A stretch of DNA of 64,000 nt from Marsupella aquatica (taxonomy: Eukaryota; Marchantiophyta): NCBI GenBank assembly GCA_973895155.1, contig OZ316891.1, positions 17,918,001-17,982,000 on the forward strand, read 5' to 3'. Each line of letters starts with the position of its first letter. Within the stretch, counting starts at the first letter, position 1. The notes beneath the pieces are model-generated. The model did no database searches. It was not told the origin of the DNA and saw nothing but the letters and a program-made list of their open reading frames with translations. Positions 57,001-64,000 of this stretch are shown here, piece by piece. The position numbers and the translations under genes are program-made.

Positions 57001-58221
57001 ATCCAGCAGCAGCAGCTGCAGCTGCATGGGCAGCACCACCTAAGTCGCCTTTCAACACCGCAGCAAAAGCATCCACATCTGCTGCTGGCGGTTGGGCATT
57101 ATCATCCTGACGAAACAGAAGCCTCTCATGAGATGGACAATATCATGCGTTGCTGTACACTAACTTGGAATTCATGGAAAGAAGACTGGTCAGAATGACC
57201 AACCTGTCCCATTCAACCTTATCAGGGTATTTTCCATAAAGCACTCTACTGAAAAGAGCCTAAACATTTCGAACACAGCACTAAAACTAATTTAGGTCAA
57301 CAACAGACGCTTGTAGTAAGACATTCAGGCCCAAACCCAAGTCATGGCCAGTTCGTAAACGGATTTCATAAACGTATTTAGGGTCTAAAACGACTAAGAG
57401 TGGACGAGGATCCCGCAGATGACCAGCGACAAATCCTCGACATATTTGAAACAGCTCATCATGCATAATACGTAGGGGGAAGTCGTCGAGATAGATCCTT
57501 CCAGCAGGCGGCCGCGCCACGCGGATTTCTTGCCGAGCCCACCAATTAATATACAATACGGTTTGCCCCGGGTCCAAGGGTGCGTTTAGAAAGGAATGGG
57601 AATAGCGTTGAGCAAACCGAGGAAGAGCAGAACCAAAACAAAAATTTCCCTGTCGTTCGGACAAAACCTGCCTGGACTCAGTTTATCCTCCCACATAGAG
57701 TAAATGGTTCTAGATTGTTGTTAGGCAAGCACATTTTCCACAATCAGCCACTCAGTCAATTCCGTGACTCGTGTAAGCTTGTTGTACACATTTCAGCCCA
57801 ATAAGCGGGAAACCTAGAAGTGGTAAGCACCAGTGCAACGGAATTTGGCGTGCATCGTTAGGGGGACAAGCCAATAAGGTTTAGTGGATAAAAGCGCTGA
57901 ATTCAGAACGAGTCGGAGGAACGAGCCGTCAGCTTAAAGGAGAGAACCGACGACGTACAGTTCTTGCTTAAGGGTCACTATCTGTACGAAAGGTTCATTT
58001 TCAGCCAACTAAACCCTCAGCTCGTTTTATTTTGGGCCTCCTCCAAGTTAAACTAATGCACCGGTCGATGAACTTTTGATTCCAGCTCCTCCAGCCGGGA
58101 GCTCAGGAGAAGCGTGGAGAGGGAAGAGAAAATGACGAAAATGGAAATGAGGACGAGAGGAGAACAGCTACTCGAAACAGACCTCGTCATCGTCCAGCAG
58201 TTTCAAAAGACCGGGATCCAT
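51042..58221 (-). CDS. TAF4: TFIID subunit TAF4 (RST domain plus TAF4 histone-fold domain)
   Basis: Fourteen exons with GT-AG junctions, all in phase: 58221-58183, 57106-56929, 56483-56140, 55990-54263, 53976-53777, 53580-53493, 53274-53139, 52954-52899, 52758-52702, 52604-52461, 52354-52292, 51989-51848, 51647-51477, 51256-51042. They encode 1186 residues. It starts [13 protein letters not shown] like other plant TAF4 proteins, followed by [15 protein letters not shown]. The RST domain (about 157-210) is split by an intron at FK|RNE. A long Gln/Pro/Ala linker covers about 235-800. The TAF4 domain (about 831-1090) contains [16 protein letters not shown] and [14 protein letters not shown]; the end has [27 protein letters not shown]4 pairs with TAF12 within TFIID. 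A 156-nt stretch after HVL in exon 4 (55924-55769) could be an in-frame intron. The polyQ tract is at about 56334-56375. Confidence 0.95.
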
Positions 58222-59128
58222 GCGCTAAAACCGCCAATCACATGCCCTGCCGCCTGCGTTCGATTCCCGCTCAACGCGCTAACTCTCACTTCTCCAAATG
58301 AGAGACGTAACTGGGTCGAAGCCACAGACATCCTGCACTTCCTGTAACGACCGTAGTCACCATTCCCCCGGCTGCTGTTCTTTCGTCCATATTCCCAACG
58401 ACTGCTCCTCTGCCTGGCGCATTCCCTACATGCCGTCTCGTTTCCCACATTTTCGTCCAAATCCGCCCTCCTTCTGCACTTCTCGTCGCCTGCTGCCTCC
58501 TCTGCTCCTCCTGTGCTGCAGCAACCTTCCAGACCTCTCAACACCTTCCTCCTTCCATATCTCCGTCTCGTAAATTTCTCCAATTTAACTCTTCATCCTC
58601 CCTCCTTCCCTTCCGTCTCTAATCCGGTCGCTCTCAATTCTCTCCGACGACGTTTTGACCAAAGACGTCGCGACTAGCGAGCGCTCTCTGTTTCGGCCTC
58701 TCGCTCCATTTTCCCTGAGGAGTTCCTTTCAACAAACTCGTCAATGACCTCAAAAAAGCAGGTGAATAACTTACATCCACACCAATAATGAATTGCTAGA
58801 TTTCTCATTATCGAAATTCGAATTGCCTCGCGCGCAAGGCGTTTCCTCGCCTCACGTTGTCGTGCTATCGTCTCTTTCGCTTGCACCCACCCTCTCCGCC
58901 TCGAGCAGCGGCAGCTGGACTCGACTCTCGAGCTTCTCTCCGACTTTATACTTTTCGCCCTAGTGTCTCTACTTCGCTACTCTTACTAACGCCAAGCCAA
59001 AATTCGTCCGATACATGCGCAGCGAAGAGTAATATGCGTACGGACCACCCTCAAAACTTACGGACACTCACCAACTAGTAAATAAATGGTACACTTTGAT
59101 TATAATGTACTGGCCCATGCATATGTCA
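58222..59128. promoter_or_regulatory. TAF4 5' region
   Basis: CT-rich text at 58370-58650 on the + strand (GA-rich on the transcribed strand) is consistent with a TAF4 leader and promoter. No TATA box is visible, as is common for housekeeping genes. Small ORFs here lack any family. Confidence 0.4.
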
Positions 59129-59440
59129 CTAAGGTGAAAAAGATGTAGAGGAGAGAGACTGTCTAGAGCAAAGGAAAGATGTGGGTGAGATAAAGTTGTG
59201 AAGGTGAAAAATCATGGCTAGATAATAAAAAGATAAAGATGTCCAGGTGAACGAAAGATGTGAAGCCAGGTGGGTAAAAATCTCAAGGACAAAAAAAGAT
59301 GTTGAGGAGAGAAAATATATAAATGTGAAAAAAGGTGTGTGGTGAGATATTTCAATGTGAGAAAATATGGTGAGATTAGAAAAAGATGTCAAGTCAAGAT
59401 AAAGATGTTGAGGAGAGATATAAATGTAAAGATTAATTAG
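59129..59440 (+). repeat. Purine-rich degenerate AAAGATGT/GAGGAGAGA repeat
   Basis: Irregular repeats of AAAGATGT, GGTGAGAT and GAGGAGAGA on the + strand. The ORF on the - strand here (59392-59129) is a composition artefact. Confidence 0.6.
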
Positions 59441-60729
59441 TTAGACCGCCCCTTGGTTAGATAAAATTGATGTTATTCAACAATTAAGTTAGAACACATG
59501 AAGAGTTACATATTGGAATAGGTTTGAATATGGAGATGAGAGTAAAAAAAGTGTAGATTATTCATGGAAGTAGTGCATGCACAATGTCCCCTTGGTACTT
59601 GTGGGAGCCAATGAGTTTCTTAATTACATTCTTTTGGTATTCCTTTATCCATAGTAGTCAAAGTGTTTCTTATGTTCCCTTGATGTTTCTTTTTCCATAG
59701 TAACCCAATGGTTTTTTACATTATCTTGGTAAATGTTAGAGTAGTTGAAGAGTTTCTTTCTACCCATGATTATTTCAAAAATTGCTAATTAAATAGAAAA
59801 GTCATACAATCTATTGGAAAACTGATATATCAATCACAGCCCATCCAAAGGTCATTTTCTTTATCTCCTTTTCACCCCTTTCTTTGTTTATTTGAAATGT
59901 TATTTATCAGTTTTCAATTGTTTTTACAGTTTCAAGGTCTAATTGGTTTTCTTTGACTTGTTTTGAACACATACAATCTTGTTTGGTGCTTTTTGCACAA
60001 CGATTGAACTATTCTTGTTTGTGACCAATAGTGCTGATGTGGCTGCACATGCTTCCAGGGATTCTGGAAGGAACTTCCAATGAGGGTCCGTAAAAAAAAA
60101 TTAACCGATTACCCCATTGATGGGCATATTAAAATGGCCACCCTCTTCTAATAATTAATGTTTTCATCTTGGGTAGGGTATGGGCAGGCTCAAGTAGCTT
60201 GGGCAGAAAGTTAAAATAAAACAGCAGCAGGCCATCAACGGCAGAAAACATAGGAAGAGCAAAGAGGTAACAACCATCTATCCACAAAAGAACCCTATCA
60301 ATATAAAAGAAGGTGTCGTCCTATAGGTATCCCAAGGCCAATCCAAGTTGTAATGAGCAGACCAAGGGATCAAAAGGCAAGACAAACCTTATGTAGACTC
60401 GAGTGGCGAATACTCAACTAGAGAGTAAGTTCTACCCTACTTTAACCAAAAGTCAATGGCTAGAATATCAAACCTATACTCAATGTTGATTAAGGCCTTA
60501 GAATAGCAACTCTTCAGTGAGTAACAATAGTTGGACTACAATACCTAGAATCCTAAGTTGTTCCCGTTCAAGTAACAATTTGGCCTGAGTGAGTCACCCA
60601 TTTTTCCTGCTCAGGAGCGATGCTAAAGCTACTGCATTCAAATGGTCAAGAGCTTTGGAGAAGACCTGCAACTGGTCAAAAGTCCTCCGCCTTGATCTGC
60701 GAAAAGTTTGACAGTTTCAGTCCAACCAA
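59441..60729. other. Non-coding region
   Basis: AT-rich to about 60200, then mixed. Decayed continuation of the LINE fragment may extend into 60200-60729 on the - strand, but no motif is readable. Confidence 0.4.
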
Positions 60730-61080
60730 ATGCACCACAAAGTCCGGAACAAGAGGAAAGTACACAACATATTCAAAGGTGCTTTCCCCACAATAGATAG
60801 GAGAAGCCCAAGTATACTCACCCTACCAATCACCAAAATACCATGTAGCCAATCGCTAGCTTTATTCAGCAACAGACCGCATACCTACACAAAAGAAAAA
60901 TGTGTGGGATGGTCTCCACAATGCCAGTGCAAAGTGTGCAAAACCCGTCTGATTTGCAATCTGCAAAGCCCGATTGCCCGAGAAGAGGCCTTGAGCCAAG
61001 ATCCTCCACACGAAGGTTTTAGCCTTCATGGAAAGATCGGCAGTTGTGGTGCAATTCCCTCCGTTGAACACAAGGAAAAC
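60730..61080 (-). pseudogene. LINE reverse-transcriptase C-terminal zf-RVT fragment
   Basis: On the - strand MKAKTFVWRILAQGLFSGNRAL matches the conserved K..FLWR.L.......L start of the plant LINE zf-RVT domain. After a one-base shift it continues CTLCTGIVETIPHIFF, the CxxC...ET..HIFF core. A single short fragment; no reverse-transcriptase or endonuclease core was found nearby. Confidence 0.55.
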
Positions 61081-62413
61081 ACCAAGAACAGATGTCTTTC
61101 AGTCAAAATCGGGTTGCTCTACATTGTTAACTATGGATTAGCCGATCAGGAATAGCAATTTTACGTACATTTACCACAGAGATTATTTGGTTTGAGGTTT
61201 AACAAGATGGTACTCATACTTACTACGCGTCTATCCTCTACATTGGTATCTTTGGATTCTGCCATCAAAATATTAATATACCTGATCAACTTGATAACTC
61301 AAAACCGTTTGAGGAATTCTTCAGAATACGTACACACTCAACCCGGCAACCAACTCCTTGCCTTATAAGTGAATTGAATGGGCAAATTCCAATCACAACT
61401 TAGTTGCAATAAACAACAAGAACTCAGATAACCTCTATACTGTTGAAGCCAACTCTAGTAAAACACTCAACCACGTACACAATACTTTAGGCACACATTC
61501 TGCAAGCTCAGCTTTGCAACCAACTCAATTCAGACACTATACATGGGAATTGCAGTGTATTCTTTACTAAGTACTTTACATTGCCATCCAGCCAAGAACT
61601 TATCTATTCTCTACTGCTCAAGCTTGGGTGCATCTAACTTGACTAAGAACAAGCCCCAAGAGCCACGCTATGAAGGGATTTATCCTTACAACGTGCTCCC
61701 GAACCCTACCTACAATTTCTACAAACTTGAATGGGAATGACACCTCTCTAGTAGAGGACGCCTAGCTACCCATGCAATCCTACTACATTCCCTGGAGTCA
61801 TTGCATGTTGCAATACTCATCAATCGCTTTCCCTACTCCTCGCATGATCAATGACCTCCTTGTCATCAAGAATGTCAGCATCCACTTATTGCTCTCATTG
61901 TCACGACTGGGACAAACCTCCTGGAATGACTGATTCTAAACCTGTCTCCCTCTTGTCTCTTCAGCTTCTCCGCCAAGGCCGTTCTCTCTAACGGCCAAAT
62001 TATTTGTATTGGCCTAATGACCAATGTCGGGCCTAATCTCTAATTGGGCACGTCCCCAATGATATTTACATTCCCAATATTGGGTATATTCCCGATATTA
62101 GTACTTGCTCCTGCGGGTCCTTTATTGACCAGCTTCTCTTTCTCCCCTCTAGTGTCGGTGTGGTCCCATCCCTTGGGCTCCTTTGGTACATCCCCAACTT
62201 TGGTAGTTTCTAAGTCAAACACAAAGTTGAAGACCTTATTGTGGCTTTCCCTTATTTCCTCCCCTAGCCTGGTGTAGAAGCATGCATAGAGTGCTGGACC
62301 TTGCCACCCAGCGCCCTCATCAATCCCAACACCCACACCTAAGTGCCCTTGGTGCCCAAACGCCTCCATGGAATACCTCAAGCAAGCAACTTGGTGCCCC
62401 TTGCACCGCCTAC
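61081..62413. other. Non-coding region with one weak ORF
   Basis: No gene supported. The - strand ORF at 62381-62040 (ALYACFYTRLGEEIRESHNKVFNF...) has a protein-like composition but ends in a repetitive NIGNIPNIGN tail and is not recognised. Confidence 0.4.
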
Positions 62414-62535
62414 GGCCCTTGAGAGACTGAACGCGGCTAAGAGACTGAACACGGCCCTTGAGAGACTGAATGCGGCTAAGAGACTGAACGCGGCCCTTGA
62501 GAGACTGAACGCCGCCTACAAGCTCCCTTGAGAGA
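62414..62535 (+). repeat. 39-bp tandem repeat, about 2.5 copies
   Basis: GGCCCTTGAGAGACTGAAC...GGCTAAGAGACTGAAC recurs at 62414, 62453 and 62492. Further single CTTGAGAGACTGAA copies are at about 62527 and 62634. Confidence 0.85.
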
Positions 62536-64000
62536 CTGAACCTGGTTTTTGCCCCGTTGATGGTCTAGGGGCCAAGTGCCCTTGGAACTCAACCTCCATG
62601 CCTACTTGGCCTTGCCTCCCTAATGCAAGCTCCCTTGAGAGACTGAACACGGCTTGGCTGCTATTTCGACAGGATTTGGCAAGCGAGCAAGATAACACCC
62701 ACAAACCTCGAGAACCCATGGATCCCCCAGACCCAACTGAGCTCAGGAGGACGTAGCCCTCCTTGAGAGATTTCCAACGCACCCAAGAAGTCCTCCAACG
62801 GACTTCCCGTTGGGAAGATATTGTCGTTTCCGTTTGCCGTTTTCCCTTAGTATCGCGACAGCCGCGGCTCACGACTTTGGCTCGCCCTTAGTCCCCAAGG
62901 AAACATCACTTCCCTCATATATGATTTTGGAGACCTGCCACCCCCGGACCAGGTTTGGTCCCTAAACTTTTGGCCCCCAACCAGACCCTATCTCGCATAT
63001 TGGGCGCGCCACCAACCAACAACGCCCATAACTTTCTTGTTAGGCATCCACAAGCGGAGTGCCTTAGCCCGTTGTGATTGGGCCAACCCAGTGCTCATGC
63101 CTAGGCCCTCAGGTCTCATTTCTGCTTGGGGTCCCCGATTGGCCAAACCCGGATGGGGCCATAACTCACGCCCCAGCGTTCGTAGCCCATGGCGTCAACT
63201 CCATTGGCCTTGGGCCCAAGAGGAGCACACACTCAAGCCCTCAAAACTCAAAGTCCATCCGGGGGTCCGAATGGTCGACCTTGAGCCCGACCCCTTTTTC
63301 CCCTTGACCCGACCAGCTCTCATCTAGCCTAAGTCCTTAGTGTGTGTCACCAACTTGGCGCTTTGCCTTCGCCAGTGCCACGTCTCATTGCCCACAAGTC
63401 TCCTTATGTTAAGTCCTCCCCGAATGGCCCATCCGGGCTTGGACCATAAGGGAGCTCGGCGTTGGAGTCAGCGACGTCGGAGCTAAGTGTTAAGGTAGTC
63501 GAGTTCCACAACTTGCACCCCCCTTAAAAATGGTCATGTCCGCATGACCTCAGTAAACGTTCCAGCACGCCTATACCACTTTAGGTCTTAAAAATTTTAT
63601 GAGGTGACAAATGGTTTGCCCATAAGGCTGATGCAAACCAAGTTGGTATGCGCATTCCACACTTAGGAAATTCCAACCTATCCCACTTATCCAAGTAGGA
63701 TGCCAGTCCAAGCGGGTAAGCTAACTCCAAACTCGTTGGACCCATTGTCCTCCCCTTGGGGTACTCCCCTTTAGTTCGAACCAGCCCCGCCCACAGATGT
63801 AAGGCGGGCACCATCAACTTCCACTCGCAAAAAACAAATCGGCCGCCCAACAACTTCTAGCACCCAAGCAATCCAACTTTATCCTCAAGTGGTCGGGAGG
63901 AGTGGAACTAGGATACAACTCACAAAGGTAGTTGCAGCTGCCTGTACCAGTTCACAACGGCGGTAGGCCACTTTGCTTACGATCTTCCAAGGATCTCTGA
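62536..64000. other. Proline-codon-rich, non-coding-looking end of the window
   Basis: GC-rich with many CCC/GGG words, ORFs in several frames on both strands and no recognised family. Nothing further supported. Confidence 0.4.

Noticed and set aside
1-64000. tRNA and rRNA genes
   Set aside because: No cloverleaf-forming T-arm GGTTCGAATCC-type sequence or rRNA signature was noticed on reading both strands.

Overview
The window is plant nuclear DNA. Support for this: spliced genes with GT-AG introns; a full TFIID subunit TAF4 with the plant RST domain; a plant MGST3-type MAPEG enzyme; CACTA (En/Spm) transposons with tnp2, DUF4218 and DUF4216 segments; and degenerate TTTAGGG-like repeats. The mixture of unusual DNA transposons fits a seedless land plant or a charophyte alga better than a flowering plant. 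That placement is inference, and I cannot name the species.

0-23 kb is a nested stack of mobile elements. A CACTA element carries a SET-like gene (about 922-2472) and a broken tnp2 transposase (2669-5955), and its 3' end is near 21489. Its 3' flank is interrupted by an LTR element (6013-20787) with 142/143-bp LTRs and a 5-bp target duplication, CTATC. That LTR element is interrupted by an 11.65-kb terminal-inverted-repeat element (8590-20239, here called E2). A second CACTA-type terminus lies at 23180.

E2 is the most interesting object. Two convergent transcription units start from TATA boxes near its two ends. The + unit holds a small Cys-rich ORF, an F-box-like ORF, a frameshifted ORF, and a three-exon gene fusing a ParB-like domain to a beta-class DNA N6/N4 methyltransferase. 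The - unit encodes a two-exon DUF7869-like protein with Asp-rich motifs that suggest a DDE-type transposase. About 20 copies of a palindrome, CGATAAATTTATCG, usually followed after exactly 7 nt by CATTCC or a near match, fill its introns, leaders and intergenic spaces.

23-31 kb has two head-to-head paralogous, decayed genes (about 25.9-26.3 kb on -, 27.3-29.9 kb on +) that share a recognisable promoter, plus low-complexity DNA.

31.9-45.4 kb is a second large DNA element (E3), bounded by a 33-bp inverted repeat. It carries a broken transposase-like gene (+) and a convergent coiled-coil/RING gene (-). Arrays of AGGACT/AGTCCT palindromes lie at both subtermini and inside one intron of each gene. 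Two related hAT-like MITEs with clear 8-bp target duplications sit inside E3.

46-58 kb is the ordinary gene-bearing part: MGST3 (-), a possible secreted-protein exon (+) and the 14-exon TAF4 gene (-). 58-64 kb is mostly non-coding, with a LINE-derived zf-RVT fragment and short tandem repeats.

Most disrupted reading frames carry stops that single C-to-T (or G-to-A) changes would create, as expected for methylated, silenced elements.
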